A stretch of 46,135 bases of DNA from Pseudomonas citri (GCF_025336485.1 NZ_JAODAB010000036.1:1-46135); one strand, 5' to 3'; positions 11,109-20,105 are shown, counted from the first letter of the stretch. Notes: a model not told the origin generated them from the sequence alone. Made by a program: numbers and translations.

Positions 11109-12275
11109 ATGAATCTTCACGAGTATCAGGGTAAGCAGCTGTTCGCTGAGTACGGCCTGCCAGTATCCACAGGCTACGCGGTAGACACCCCGGAAGCAGC
11201 AGCAGAAGCTTGCGACAAAATCGGCGGCAGCGAGTGGGTTGTCAAAGCCCAGGTTCACGCCGGTGGTCGCGGTAAAGCGGGCGGCGTCAAGCTGGTTCGC
11301 AGCAAAGAAGACGCCAAGGCCTTCGCACAGCAGTGGCTGGGCAAGCGTCTGGTGACTTACCAGACTGATGCCAACGGTCAGCCAGTCACCAAGATCCTGG
11401 TTGAATCGTGCACTGATATCGCTAAAGAGCTGTACCTGGGCGCTGTCGTTGACCGTTCGAGCCGCCGCATCGTGTTCATGGCTTCCACCGAAGGTGGCGT
11501 GGACATCGAGAAAATCGCCCACGACACCCCTGAGAAAATCCTCAAGGCCACTATCGATCCACTGGTTGGCGCACAGCCATTCCAGGGTCGTGAGCTGGCA
11601 TTCCAGCTGGGTCTGGAAGGCAAGCAGGTTGCTCAGTTCGCCAAGATCTTCGTTGGCCTGGCCAAGCTGTTCCAGGATCACGACCTGGCCCTGCTGGAAG
11701 TCAACCCGCTGGTGATCAAGGCCGACGGCGACCTGCACTGCCTCGATGCCAAGATCAACATCGACGCCAACGCCATGTACCGTCAGCCTAAGCTGAAGAC
11801 TTTCCACGATCCGTCGCAAGACGATCCGCGCGAAGCGCACGCTGCCAAGTTCGAACTGAACTACGTAGCCCTGGAAGGTAACATCGGCTGCATGGTCAAC
11901 GGTGCCGGCCTGGCCATGGGTACCATGGACATCGTCAACCTGCACGGCGGCAAGCCAGCCAACTTCCTCGACGTAGGCGGTGGTGCTACCAAGGAACGCG
12001 TAACCGAAGCCTTCAAGATCATCCTGTCCGACACCAACGTCGCCGCAGTACTGGTCAACATCTTCGGCGGCATCGTTCGCTGCGACATGATTGCCGAAGG
12101 CATCATCGGCGCCGTGAAAGAAGTCGGCGTGAAAATCCCGGTTGTTGTTCGCCTCGAAGGCAACAACGCTGAGCTGGGCGCTAAAGTACTGGCAGAAAGC
12201 GGTTTGAACATCATCGCTGCTACCAGCCTGACCGACGCTGCTCAACAAGTTGTTAAAGCTGCGGAGGGCAAATAA
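11109..12275 (+). CDS. sucC: Succinyl-CoA synthetase beta subunit
   Basis: With SucD it converts succinyl-CoA, ADP or GDP and phosphate to succinate, CoA and a nucleoside triphosphate. The 388-residue length is canonical. The ATP-grasp domain starts with MNLHEYQGKQLF and includes KAQVHAGGRGKAGGVK; the C-terminal ligase domain includes NIFGGIVRCDMIAEGI. The stop TAA shares its last A with the sucD ATG (TAATG), so the two subunits are translated in a coupled way. Confidence 0.98.
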   Translation: MNLHEYQGKQLFAEYGLPVSTGYAVDTPEAAAEACDKIGGSEWVVKAQVHAGGRGKAGGVKLVRSKEDAKAFAQQWLGKRLVTYQTDANGQPVTKILVESCTDIAKELYLGAVVDRSSRRIVFMASTEGGVDIEKIAHDTPEKILKATIDPLVGAQPFQGRELAFQLGLEGKQVAQFAKIFVGLAKLFQDHDLALLEVNPLVIKADGDLHCLDAKINIDANAMYRQPKLKTFHDPSQDDPREAHAAKFELNYVALEGNIGCMVNGAGLAMGTMDIVNLHGGKPANFLDVGGGATKERVTEAFKIILSDTNVAAVLVNIFGGIVRCDMIAEGIIGAVKEVGVKIPVVVRLEGNNAELGAKVLAESGLNIIAATSLTDAAQQVVKAAEGK

Positions 12276-13159
12276 TGAGCGTCCTGATCAATAAAGACAC
12301 CAAGGTTATCTGCCAGGGTATCACCGGTTCGCAGGGTAGCTTCCACACTCAGCAAGCCATCGAGTACGGCACCCAGATGGTGGGCGGCGTGACTCCAGGC
12401 AAAGGCGGCACCGAGCACCTGGGCCTGCCAGTGTTCAACACCGTGAAAGACGCTGTAGCCGCCACTGGCGCCACCGCCAGCGTGATCTACGTTCCAGCTC
12501 CTTTCTGCAAGGACTCGATCCTGGAAGCTGCTTTCGGCGGCATCAAGCTGATCGTCTGCATCACCGAAGGCATCCCGACCATCGACATGCTGGAAGCCAA
12601 GGTCAAGTGCGACGAGCTGGGTATCACCCTGATCGGCCCTAACTGCCCAGGCGTGATCACTCCAGGCGAATGCAAGATCGGCATCATGCCAGGTCACATT
12701 CACTTGCCAGGCAAGGTCGGTATCGTTTCCCGTTCCGGCACCCTGACCTACGAAGCTGTGAAGCAGACCACTGACGCCGGTTTCGGTCAGTCGACTTGCG
12801 TCGGCATCGGCGGTGACCCGATCCCAGGCTCCAACTTCATCGACATCCTGAAGCTGTTCCAGGAAGACCCGAAGACCGAAGCGATCGTGATGATCGGTGA
12901 GATCGGCGGTTCGGCTGAAGAAGAAGCGGCTGCCTTCATCAAGGCAAACGTGACCAAGCCGGTTGTTTCCTACATCGCAGGTGTGACTGCTCCTCCGGGC
13001 AAGCGCATGGGCCATGCTGGCGCAATCATCTCTGGCGGCAAAGGCACTGCAGACGAGAAGTTCGCTGCACTGCAAGACGCAGGCGTGAAAACCGTGCGTT
13101 CGCTGGCAGACATCGGCAAGGCCCTGGCCGAGCTGACTGGCTGGGAAATGAAGAAGTAA
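12275..13159 (+). CDS. sucD: Succinyl-CoA synthetase alpha subunit
   Basis: This subunit binds CoA and is phosphorylated on a histidine during catalysis. The N-terminal CoA-binding Rossmann fold contains QGITGSQGSFHTQQAI. The phosphorylated residue is His247 in GKRMGHAGAI, matching His246 of the E. coli protein. Also visible are GPNCPGVITPGECKIGIMPG and SRSGTLTYE. It has 294 residues and is the last gene of the TCA cluster, followed by a strong terminator. Confidence 0.98.
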   Translation: MSVLINKDTKVICQGITGSQGSFHTQQAIEYGTQMVGGVTPGKGGTEHLGLPVFNTVKDAVAATGATASVIYVPAPFCKDSILEAAFGGIKLIVCITEGIPTIDMLEAKVKCDELGITLIGPNCPGVITPGECKIGIMPGHIHLPGKVGIVSRSGTLTYEAVKQTTDAGFGQSTCVGIGGDPIPGSNFIDILKLFQEDPKTEAIVMIGEIGGSAEEEAAAFIKANVTKPVVSYIAGVTAPPGKRMGHAGAIISGGKGTADEKFAALQDAGVKTVRSLADIGKALAELTGWEMKK

Positions 13160-13186
13160 GCTTCGGCTGACTTTTTGTTCCAGCAA

Positions 13187-13218
13187 CAGAGGCCACCTTC
13201 GGGTGGCCTCTGTCGTTT
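13187..13218 (+). terminator. Terminator of the sdh-suc cluster
   Basis: A perfect 11-bp stem (13187-13197 with 13202-13212) is capped by the very stable TTCG tetraloop and followed by TCGTTTTC. It begins 28 bp past the sucD stop. Confidence 0.85.
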
Positions 13219-13229
13219 TCGGGAGCAGG

Positions 13230-13253
13230 ACCTGTGGCTCCCTCGCCACAGGT
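13230..13253. repeat. REP-like palindrome
   Basis: ACCTGTGGC pairs perfectly with GCCACAGGT around a 6-nt loop. The words GTGGCTCCCTCGCCAC recur in variant form at 35218 and 44871, which suggests one family of short intergenic palindromes. The rest of 13254-13490 shows no gene. Confidence 0.55.
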
Positions 13254-13490
13254 TCTGCGCAGGAAAAATAGATACGTAAACGCGACAAGAGGCTGTCGCG
13301 CATCGGATAGTTCGCCCCTTAACAGTGCGTTTTTCCCATAAATTCGTTAGGCTGTCCGCGATTTTCTGCGGCTGCTGCCCACAAGGACGCGACGCGCTAA
13401 CCGGGTCGGTCTTATACGGATCGACAGCATTTCCCTCACCCATAAGGGAAATCCCTCTCTAAATTCCGATTCAGTAGTGTGGTTTCCTTA

Positions 13491-14804
13491 ATGAAAGCGT
13501 TGAAAGGCCAGGATGTCCTGGCGCTTGGTTTCATGACTTTTGCCCTGTTCGTCGGGGCTGGCAACATCATCTTCCCTCCTATCGTCGGTTTGCAGTCCGG
13601 ACCTCATGTCTGGATGGCGGCGCTGGGTTTCCTGATTACCGCGGTCGGGCTGCCGGTCGTCACCGTCGTCGCGCTGGCCAAGGTCGGTGGCGCGATGGAC
13701 GCCCTGAGCAGCCCCATCGGCAAGCTCGCTGGTGGCGTGTTGGCGGCGGTGTGCTACCTGGCGGTCGGCCCGCTGTTCGCCACCCCACGTACGGCTACCG
13801 TCTCCTTCGAAGTCGGCCTGGCGCCGCTGACCGGCGAGAGCCCGCTGGCACTGTTCCTCTACAGCGCGGTGTATTTCCTGGTGGTGTTCTTCATCTCGCT
13901 TTACCCAGGCCGCTTGCTGGACACCGTCGGACGTTTCCTCGCCCCGCTGAAGATCATCGCCCTGGCCGTGCTGGGCATCGCCGCGTTTGCCCTGCCGGCC
14001 GGTGACATCGGCGTGGCGACCCCCGAGTATGTGGCGGCACCGTTCTCCCAAGGCTTCATCAATGGCTACCTGACCATGGACACCTTGGGCGCCTTGGTGT
14101 TTGGCATCGTCATCGTGAACGCGATCCGTTCCCGTGGTGTCGAGTCGCCAGCCTTGATCACCCGCTACGCCATCATCGCCGGACTGATCGCCGGGGTGGG
14201 CCTGGCGCTGGTCTATGTCAGTCTGTTCCGCCTCGGTTCGGGCAGCCATGCAGTGGCGGTGGGCGCGACCAACGGCGCGGCGGTGCTGCATGCCTACGTG
14301 CAGCACACGTTCGGTAACCTGGGCAGTGGTTTCCTCGCCGTGCTGATTTCCCTCGCGTGCCTGGTAACCGCGGTCGGCCTGACATGCGCCTGCGCGGAGT
14401 ACTTCAGCCGCATCCTGCCGCTGTCCTACAAGACCTTGGTGGTGATCCTGGCGGCGTTTTCGCTGCTGGTGTCCAACCTGGGCCTGACCAAGCTGATCGC
14501 CTTCTCGATTCCGGTCCTGACCGCTATCTATCCGCCGTGCATCGCCCTGGTCGCCTTGAGCTTCTGCAAGGACTTCTGGCACGAGCAGGGGCGCATCGTC
14601 GGTCCGGTGATGCTGGTGTCGTTCCTGTTTGGCCTGATCGATGCGCTCAAGGGCGCTGGACTGGCGGACTGGATGCCGGCACAACTGGCCCACCTGCCGC
14701 TGAGCGAGCAAGGCCTGGCCTGGCTGGTGCCATCGGTCATGACCCTGGCGGTCGCCGTGGTGTGTGACCGTCTGTTGGGCAAGCGCAGCGAAGCCTTGGC
14801 GTAA
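13491..14804 (+). CDS. brnQ: Branched-chain amino acid:cation symporter (LIVCS family)
   Basis: This inner-membrane carrier imports leucine, isoleucine and valine with a cation. I take the ATG at 13491 (437 residues, MKALKGQDVLALGF), which matches the BraB/BrnQ N-terminus; an in-frame GTG four codons upstream has no better support. The signature FVGAGNIIFPP near residue 20-30 is diagnostic. About 12 hydrophobic segments run through the protein. The gene stands alone, with terminators on both sides. It could be either of the two Pseudomonas paralogues (braB or braZ type); I cannot separate them by eye. Confidence 0.92.
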   Translation: MKALKGQDVLALGFMTFALFVGAGNIIFPPIVGLQSGPHVWMAALGFLITAVGLPVVTVVALAKVGGAMDALSSPIGKLAGGVLAAVCYLAVGPLFATPRTATVSFEVGLAPLTGESPLALFLYSAVYFLVVFFISLYPGRLLDTVGRFLAPLKIIALAVLGIAAFALPAGDIGVATPEYVAAPFSQGFINGYLTMDTLGALVFGIVIVNAIRSRGVESPALITRYAIIAGLIAGVGLALVYVSLFRLGSGSHAVAVGATNGAAVLHAYVQHTFGNLGSGFLAVLISLACLVTAVGLTCACAEYFSRILPLSYKTLVVILAAFSLLVSNLGLTKLIAFSIPVLTAIYPPCIALVALSFCKDFWHEQGRIVGPVMLVSFLFGLIDALKGAGLADWMPAQLAHLPLSEQGLAWLVPSVMTLAVAVVCDRLLGKRSEALA

Positions 14805-14835
14805 GCGGTTATCCACAGCCTCACTGGTTATACCG

Positions 14836-14871
14836 AAATGCCCCGTATCAATTGATACGGGGCATTTTTTT
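14836..14871 (+). terminator. Terminator after brnQ
   Basis: A 32-bp perfect palindrome (14836-14851 with 14852-14867) is followed by further Ts. It lies about 30 bp past the brnQ stop. The symmetric A/T flanks mean it could also stop minus-strand transcripts. Confidence 0.85.
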
Positions 14872-14950
14872 CAGGTGCAGTGTCTTTTTCCATGGACTAA
14901 CGTCGAAGCAGTGCCTCGAAAGGCTTACACAAAGACCCACAAGGAATTGC

Positions 14951-15688
14951 ATGCCATTCATCCAAGCCAATCTGATCCATCTTCTGGCCGCCGCCTGGTT
15001 CATCACCTGCTGGGCGGGCTATACCCGTTATGCCACCTGGAAGGCACGCGACACCGCGTGCCTGGCCAGTGTGATGCACCTGTACCGCGAAGACTGGATG
15101 CGCCGCATGTTGCTGCGCGAAAACCGCATCGCCGACGCCAGCGTGATCGGCAACCTGGAGCGCAACGCGTCATTCTTCGCGTCCAGTACGCTGATTATCC
15201 TCGCCGGCATCCTGACGGTCCTCGGGGCCTCTGATCGGGCGGTGTCGCTGCTGGCGGACCTGCCGTTGGTGCAGCAGGCCTCCCAGGGCATGGCGGAACT
15301 CAAGTTGCTGTGCCTGGCACTGGTGTTTGTCTATGCCTTCTTCACCTTCAGCTGGTGCATGCGCCAATACAATTTCGCGGCGGTGTTGGTGGGGTCGGCG
15401 CCGATGATCGGTGAACGTCATGTCTCGGAGCAGGAGCGCAAGGCTTTTGCACTGCGGGCGGCACGGGTTATTTCGATGGCGGCCAACCAGTTCAACTTCG
15501 GCCTGCGCTCTTATTATTTCGGCATGACCATGTTGGCCTGGTTTGTCAGCCCGTGGTTATTCATGTTGATGAGTGCCGGTGTGGTGTTTGTGCTCTATCA
15601 ACGTGAATTTCATTCCGATGTGCTGGATGTCATGGTCTATACGCCAACGGAAGTGCCGATACCGGAAGTTGGCAAGGATGCAACCTGA
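14951..15688 (+). CDS. DUF599 family membrane protein
   Basis: This 245-residue integral membrane protein of unknown function resembles the DUF599 family. The ATG at 14951 has AAGGA 5 bases upstream and removes an upstream in-frame stretch that would run into the brnQ terminator hairpin. Four hydrophobic segments are visible, near 8-25, 73-92, 117-137 and 192-225. A conserved-looking soluble part between helices contains RAARVISMAANQFNFGLRSYYF. It is a single-gene unit ending in a strong terminator. The DUF599 assignment is from memory of the family pattern. Confidence 0.8.
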   Translation: MPFIQANLIHLLAAAWFITCWAGYTRYATWKARDTACLASVMHLYREDWMRRMLLRENRIADASVIGNLERNASFFASSTLIILAGILTVLGASDRAVSLLADLPLVQQASQGMAELKLLCLALVFVYAFFTFSWCMRQYNFAAVLVGSAPMIGERHVSEQERKAFALRAARVISMAANQFNFGLRSYYFGMTMLAWFVSPWLFMLMSAGVVFVLYQREFHSDVLDVMVYTPTEVPIPEVGKDAT

Positions 15689-15717
15689 CAGAAACGCCAA
15701 TCTGTCCAGGCTCCAGG

Positions 15718-15752
15718 CAAAAGAAAACCCGCACCAGGCGGGTTTTCTTTTG
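15718..15752. terminator. Terminator after the DUF599 gene
   Basis: A 15-bp stem (15718-15732 with 15738-15752) built from AAAAGAAAACCCGC and its complement starts about 30 bp after the stop. A-rich and T-rich arms make it potentially bidirectional. Confidence 0.8.
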
Positions 15753-15756
15753 TGGC

Positions 15757-15904
15757 TAAGGATTGAACGAAAAGTCGCCGAGCGGTGATTAGGCAAGGCG
15801 AAAACAGGCGAGGAAGCGCAGTTTACTGATTGTAAATGAGCATTCCGAGCCTGTTTTCAACGCAGCATGATCATCGCGCAGGCACTTTTCGTTCAAAACC
15901 TAAA
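15757..15904. repeat. Palindromic intergenic repeat element (about 148 bp)
   Basis: The element has long imperfect terminal inverted repeats of about 34 bp. Their cores TTGAACGAAAAGT (15763-15775) and ACTTTTCGTTCAA (15884-15896) are perfect complements. Inner inverted parts include GCGAAAACAGGC (left) and GCCTGTTTTCAACGC (right). It contains no coding potential. A right-half copy with three mismatches lies at 39067-39102. It resembles the IR-bounded intergenic repeats described for P. fluorescens genomes; I cannot name the family with certainty. Confidence 0.75.
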
Positions 15905-15910
15905 ACCGTA

Positions 15911-16162
15911 TCAGTTGGTCTTAGGCGCGGTGGCAGGGGCTTGTTCCTGCGTGGCGGCTTTGTTCGATTCGGCCTGATCTTTGGCGGCTTCGGCGTTTTC
16001 TTTCGCCGCGTCGTTCACTTTATCCTGTGCTTTGTTCATGTCTTGCTGAGCTTGCTCAGCATGTTGTTGGGCATCTTGAGCCTTGTCCTCGGATTTCTTG
16101 TCGCAGGCGGCGAGGCCGAGGGAGGCGGCCAACATCAAGGCAATAGCTAAAGTCTTACGCAT
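15911..16162 (-). CDS. Small Ala/Gln-rich lipoprotein
   Basis: The 83-residue product starts at the ATG at 16162, which has a clear AAGGAG ribosome site. A longer in-frame reading upstream is not supported. The N-terminus is a lipoprotein signal (MRKTLAIALMLAASLGLAAC) with lipid-modified Cys20. The mature part of about 63 residues is rich in Ala, Gln, Lys, Asp and Glu, with repeated AQQDM, AKDQA and AKENA wording, and should form a helix or coiled coil, in the general style of Lpp. After the Cys the residues are DKK, so sorting could go either way. Its function is not recognised. The stop lies next to the repeat element at 15757-15904. Confidence 0.85.
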   Translation of the reverse strand: MRKTLAIALMLAASLGLAACDKKSEDKAQDAQQHAEQAQQDMNKAQDKVNDAAKENAEAAKDQAESNKAATQEQAPATAPKTN

Positions 16163-16318
16163 GGGGTGTTTCTCCTTATGGAAGTAACTACTGGCCTTTT
16201 GAGCACACCCCCTCAGGTTAAGTTCCTCTTTTGCGACAGATATATAACTTTGCACCACAGCGGAACTTTATGGCGTACGCCTGTTTTCCGGCACCCGTAG
16301 AAAAAGGGCATTGATGAA

Positions 16319-16795
16319 ATGGCTGAAGATCCCGTTTTTGAGCGTGCGACACGCTTTTTATCCGCATTGAGGCATTGCCAGGTGCTGGGCTTGAAGTTGC
16401 ACAGTGCCAGTCGAGACGGACTGACGGTCGTCCTGCCGTTCAGCCCGCAGATCGTTGACAACCCCCTGACGGGCATTATCCACGGCGGGGCGTTGACCTC
16501 ACTGATGGACACGGCGTGTGGCATGTCGACCTTGTGCGTGCTGCCGCAGTTCGAGGTCTGTCCGACCCTGGACCTGCGCATCGACTATATGCACGCCGCC
16601 GAGCCCCATAAGGACGTCTATGGTTTTGCACAATGCTACCGGGTCACTCCAGACGTGATTTTCACCCGCGGGTTCGCCTATCAGGATGACCCCGAACAGC
16701 CCATCGCCCATGTGGTCGGCACGTTCATGCGCCTGGGCCAGCATGCCCGTGGCCTTACAAAAGGAGGCCCGATGGCCGTCGTGGACAAATCATGA
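16319..16795 (+). CDS. PaaI-family hotdog thioesterase (first of pair)
   Basis: This 158-residue cytosolic protein has the hotdog signature GIIHGGALTSLMDTACG, in which the Asp is the usual catalytic acid of PaaI-type acyl-CoA thioesterases. The ATG at 16319 has AAAAAGGG upstream. The substrate is unknown. The gene ends in an ATGA overlap with a second hotdog gene, so the two may form a heterodimer or act on related substrates (inference). A conserved position just before htpG is remembered from P. aeruginosa. Confidence 0.85.
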   Translation: MAEDPVFERATRFLSALRHCQVLGLKLHSASRDGLTVVLPFSPQIVDNPLTGIIHGGALTSLMDTACGMSTLCVLPQFEVCPTLDLRIDYMHAAEPHKDVYGFAQCYRVTPDVIFTRGFAYQDDPEQPIAHVVGTFMRLGQHARGLTKGGPMAVVDKS

Positions 16796-17253
16796 CCGAG
16801 ATTACCCAAGAACGACTGCGCCAGGCCTGTGAGCAGGGCGACTACGGATTGCTGCTGGCATCGATTCCCTATGCACAACTGATCGGCATCCAATGCACGC
16901 GCCAAGGCGATGAACTGCTGTTTTGCCTGCCGGCCAACAAGGACAACATTGGCAACCCTTTGCTGCCCGCGATCCACGGCGGGGTCATCGCCGGGTTCAT
17001 GGAACTGGCGGCTGCCGTTCATCTGTTGATCGCCATCGGTGTGACGAGCGTGCCGAAAATCATCGATTTCTCCCTGGATTACCTGCGCGCCGGGCAGTTT
17101 CGCGACACCTACGCCAGATGCCAGGTGTGGCGCCAAGGGCGGCGGGTGGCGAACGTTGCGATCACCGCCTGGCAAGACGTCGAGGCCGAACCCATCGCCA
17201 CCGCCCGGGCGCATTTCAAGGTGCAGGAGCCTGCGAAAACAGCCCGCCCTTGA
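16792..17253 (+). CDS. PaaI-family hotdog thioesterase (second of pair)
   Basis: The 153-residue protein begins within the ATGA overlap of the preceding gene. The hotdog motif reads AIHGGVIAGFMELAAAVHL, with Glu in place of the Asp of its partner. That active-site difference, and the low sequence similarity between the two proteins, argue against a recent duplication. AAAGGAGGC inside the first gene is its ribosome site. htpG follows after 87 bp. Confidence 0.82.
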   Translation: MTEITQERLRQACEQGDYGLLLASIPYAQLIGIQCTRQGDELLFCLPANKDNIGNPLLPAIHGGVIAGFMELAAAVHLLIAIGVTSVPKIIDFSLDYLRAGQFRDTYARCQVWRQGRRVANVAITAWQDVEAEPIATARAHFKVQEPAKTARP

Positions 17254-17340
17254 AATCACCAGCGTTGCCCCCACCTTGTGGACATCCCGCCGCCAATCTC
17301 AGCGAGGCGGACACCACCATCCACTTGGAGTTTGATGACC

Positions 17341-19245
17341 ATGAGCGTGGAAACTCAAAAGGAAACCCTGGGCTTCCAGACCGAGGTGAAGCAACTGCTG
17401 CACCTGATGATTCACTCGCTGTATTCGAATAAGGAAATCTTCCTTCGCGAGCTGATTTCGAACGCCTCTGATGCCGTCGACAAATTACGTTTCGAAGCGC
17501 TGTCCAAGCCTGAGCTGCTCGAAGGCGGCGCCGAGCTGAAAATCCGTGTGAGCTTCGACAAGGACGCCAAGACCGTCACCCTCGAAGACAATGGCATCGG
17601 CATGAGCCGCGAAGAGGTGATCGCACACCTGGGCACCATAGCCAAGTCCGGTACCGCCGACTTCATGAAAAACCTGTCTGGCGACCAGAAGAAAGATTCC
17701 CACCTGATCGGCCAGTTCGGTGTCGGTTTCTACTCTGCGTTCATCGTTGCCGACCATGTCGAAGTCTTTACCCGCCGTGCCGGCCTCGCTGCGAGCGAAG
17801 GCGTGCACTGGTCCTCCAAGGGCGAGGGCGAATTCGAAGTCGCCACTCTCGACAAGGCGGATCGCGGTACTCGCATCGTGCTGCACCTCAAGTCCGGCGA
17901 AGACGAATTCGCCGATGGCTGGCGTCTGCGCAACATCGTCAAGAAGTACTCCGACCATATCGCGCTGCCGATCGAGCTGCCGAAGGAAGTCAGCGCTGCT
18001 GAAGGCGAAGCAAAGCCTGAAGTGGAATGGGAAACCGTCAACCGCGCCAGTGCCCTGTGGACTCGCCCACGCACCGAGGTGAAGGACGAAGAGTACCAAG
18101 AGTTCTACAAGCACATCGCCCATGATTTCGAGAACCCGCTGAGCTGGAGCCATAACAAGGTCGAAGGCAAGCTGGAGTACAACTCGCTGCTGTACGTACC
18201 GGCCCGTGCGCCGTTCGACCTGTACCAGCGCGAAGCGCCACGCGGCCTGAAGCTGTACGTGCAGCGGGTGTTCGTGATGGACCAGGCCGAATCGTTCCTG
18301 CCGCTGTACCTGCGCTTCATCAAGGGCGTGGTGGATTCCAACGATTTGTCGCTGAACGTTTCGCGGGAAATCCTGCAGAAAGATCCGATCATCGATTCCA
18401 TGAAGTCGGCACTGACCAAGCGCGTGCTGGACATGTTGGAAAAACTGGCGAAGAACGAACCTGAGCAGTACAAGGGCTTCTGGAAAAACTTCGGCCAGGT
18501 GATGAAGGAAGGCCCGGCCGAGGACTTCGCCAACAAAGAGAAAATCGCCGGCCTGCTGCGCTTCGCCTCGACCCAGGGTGACGATGGTGAGCAGATCGTT
18601 GGCCTGGCCGACTACCTGGCCCGTGCCAAGGAAGGTCAGGACAAGATCTACTACCTGACCGGTGAAACTTATGCACAGGTCAAGAACAGCCCGCACCTGG
18701 AAGTCTTCCGCAAGAAAGGCATCGAAGTGCTGCTGCTGACCGACCGCATCGACGAGTGGCTGATGAGCTACCTCAACGAGTTTGACGGCAAGAGCTTTGT
18801 CGACGTTGCCCGTGGCGACCTCGACCTCGGCAACCTGGATTCGGAAGAAGACAAGAAAGCCGCCGAGGAAATCGCCAAGAGCAAGGAAGGCCTGGTGGAG
18901 CGCATCAAGACAGCCTTGGGTGAGGCGGTCAGCGAAGTGCGTGTGTCTCACCGCCTGACCGACTCCCCGGCGATCCTGGCCATCGGTGAGCAGGACCTGG
19001 GCCTGCAAATGCGTCAGATCCTCGAGGCTAGCGGCCAGAAGGTGCCGGATTCCAAGCCGATCTTCGAATTCAACCCGGCTCACCCGCTGGTGGAGAAACT
19101 GGACAGCGAACAGAGCGAGGAGCGTTTCGGCGACCTGTCGCACATCCTGTTCGACCAGGCGGCCCTGGCGGCTGGCGACAGCCTGAAGGACCCGGCGGCC
19201 TATGTGCGCCGCCTGAACAAGCTGTTGGTTGAGCTGTCAGCTTAA
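17341..19245 (+). CDS. htpG: Molecular chaperone HtpG (bacterial Hsp90)
   Basis: This ATP-dependent chaperone dimer acts in the cytosol. The start MSVETQKETLGFQTEVKQLL at 17341 gives 634 residues, the usual Pseudomonas length. An ATG two codons earlier (17335) is the only close alternative. The N-terminal ATPase carries LRELISNASDAVDKLRF (with the nucleotide-binding Asn and the catalytic Glu), the LEDNGIGM loop and the QFGVGFYSAFIVAD lid region. The middle domain includes the NVSREILQ segment. The C-terminal dimerisation domain is complete. No sigma32-like promoter was obvious by eye in the 87-bp upstream gap. Confidence 0.98.
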   Translation: MSVETQKETLGFQTEVKQLLHLMIHSLYSNKEIFLRELISNASDAVDKLRFEALSKPELLEGGAELKIRVSFDKDAKTVTLEDNGIGMSREEVIAHLGTIAKSGTADFMKNLSGDQKKDSHLIGQFGVGFYSAFIVADHVEVFTRRAGLAASEGVHWSSKGEGEFEVATLDKADRGTRIVLHLKSGEDEFADGWRLRNIVKKYSDHIALPIELPKEVSAAEGEAKPEVEWETVNRASALWTRPRTEVKDEEYQEFYKHIAHDFENPLSWSHNKVEGKLEYNSLLYVPARAPFDLYQREAPRGLKLYVQRVFVMDQAESFLPLYLRFIKGVVDSNDLSLNVSREILQKDPIIDSMKSALTKRVLDMLEKLAKNEPEQYKGFWKNFGQVMKEGPAEDFANKEKIAGLLRFASTQGDDGEQIVGLADYLARAKEGQDKIYYLTGETYAQVKNSPHLEVFRKKGIEVLLLTDRIDEWLMSYLNEFDGKSFVDVARGDLDLGNLDSEEDKKAAEEIAKSKEGLVERIKTALGEAVSEVRVSHRLTDSPAILAIGEQDLGLQMRQILEASGQKVPDSKPIFEFNPAHPLVEKLDSEQSEERFGDLSHILFDQAALAAGDSLKDPAAYVRRLNKLLVELSA

Positions 19246-19254
19246 TCAAGTGAA

Positions 19255-19288
19255 GACAAAACCCGCTTTGGCGGGTTTTGTCATTTTT
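19255..19288. terminator. Terminator after htpG
   Basis: A perfect 12-bp stem GACAAAACCCGC/GCGGGTTTTGTC (19255-19266 with 19271-19282) with a TTTG loop is followed by ATTTTT. It starts 10 bp past the stop. Confidence 0.88.
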
Positions 19289-19314
19289 GGGGTTCACTCA
19301 ACGAGGAGTCCGTC

Positions 19315-20043
19315 ATGAGTCAGGTTACGGTTCGTTCGCTGGTTTATCAGATCGAAGGTCAAGCCTATGAAGGCCGCCTGGCCTTCGATGCCAATCAACA
19401 AGGCCCGCGTCCGGGGCTGCTGATGGCGCCCAATTGGATGGGCGTGGGGGCGGGTGCCGAAGAACTCGCCAAGTCGGTGGCGGCCAACGGCTATGTGGTG
19501 CTGATCGCCGACCTGTATGGGCAGGCGGTGCGCCCGGCTAACGCCGATGAAGCGGGGGCGGCGATGATGCCCCTGAAGAACGACCGGGCCCTGTTACGCA
19601 AGCGCATGCAGGCGGCATTCGAGCAGTTGCAGAGCCAGGGCGAAGCGCCGGTCGATGTTTCGAAACTGGCAACGTTCGGCTTCTGCTTCGGGGGGTGCTG
19701 TGCCCTGGAGCTGGCCCGCAGCGGCGCGCCACTGAAGGCCGCGGTCTCGTTCCACGGCACCTTGGACACGCCGAATCCGGCGGATGCCCGGAACATCAAG
19801 GGTTCGGTATTGGTGATGCACGGCGCTTCGGATCCGTTGGTGCCCAAGGAACAGCTGCCGGCCTTCGAAGCTGAAATGAACGCCGCCGGGGTGGACTGGC
19901 AGTTGTTGAGCTACGGTGGCGCGGTGCATTCGTTTACCGATCCGCAGGCCAATGTGCCGGGCAAGATGATGTACAACCCCAAGGTCGCCGCGCGGGCGTT
20001 CAGGTCGATGCATAATTTGCTGGATGAGGTGTTCAAGGAGTGA
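19315..20043 (+). CDS. Dienelactone hydrolase family protein
   Basis: This cytosolic alpha/beta hydrolase has 242 residues. The catalytic triad of the dienelactone hydrolase family is visible as Cys124 in GFCFGGC, Asp173 in GASDPLVP and His205 in GGAVHSFTDP. The ATG has an ACGAGGAG ribosome site. No aromatic degradation genes are nearby, so a general carboxylesterase or housekeeping role is more likely than chlorocatechol degradation. It sits directly after htpG, an arrangement I recall in other pseudomonads. Confidence 0.9.
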   Translation: MSQVTVRSLVYQIEGQAYEGRLAFDANQQGPRPGLLMAPNWMGVGAGAEELAKSVAANGYVVLIADLYGQAVRPANADEAGAAMMPLKNDRALLRKRMQAAFEQLQSQGEAPVDVSKLATFGFCFGGCCALELARSGAPLKAAVSFHGTLDTPNPADARNIKGSVLVMHGASDPLVPKEQLPAFEAEMNAAGVDWQLLSYGGAVHSFTDPQANVPGKMMYNPKVAARAFRSMHNLLDEVFKE

Positions 20044-20105
20044 GCGCCTGACTGCTTCATGGCAATCAGCTTAGGCACATATCGCTGGGATCCTGTGGGG
20101 TACAT

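Noticed and set aside
13488..14816. Long minus-strand frame opposite brnQ
   Set aside because: The sequence is Gln/Arg/His-rich low-complexity with no membrane or domain pattern, whereas the plus strand encodes a clear BrnQ carrier.
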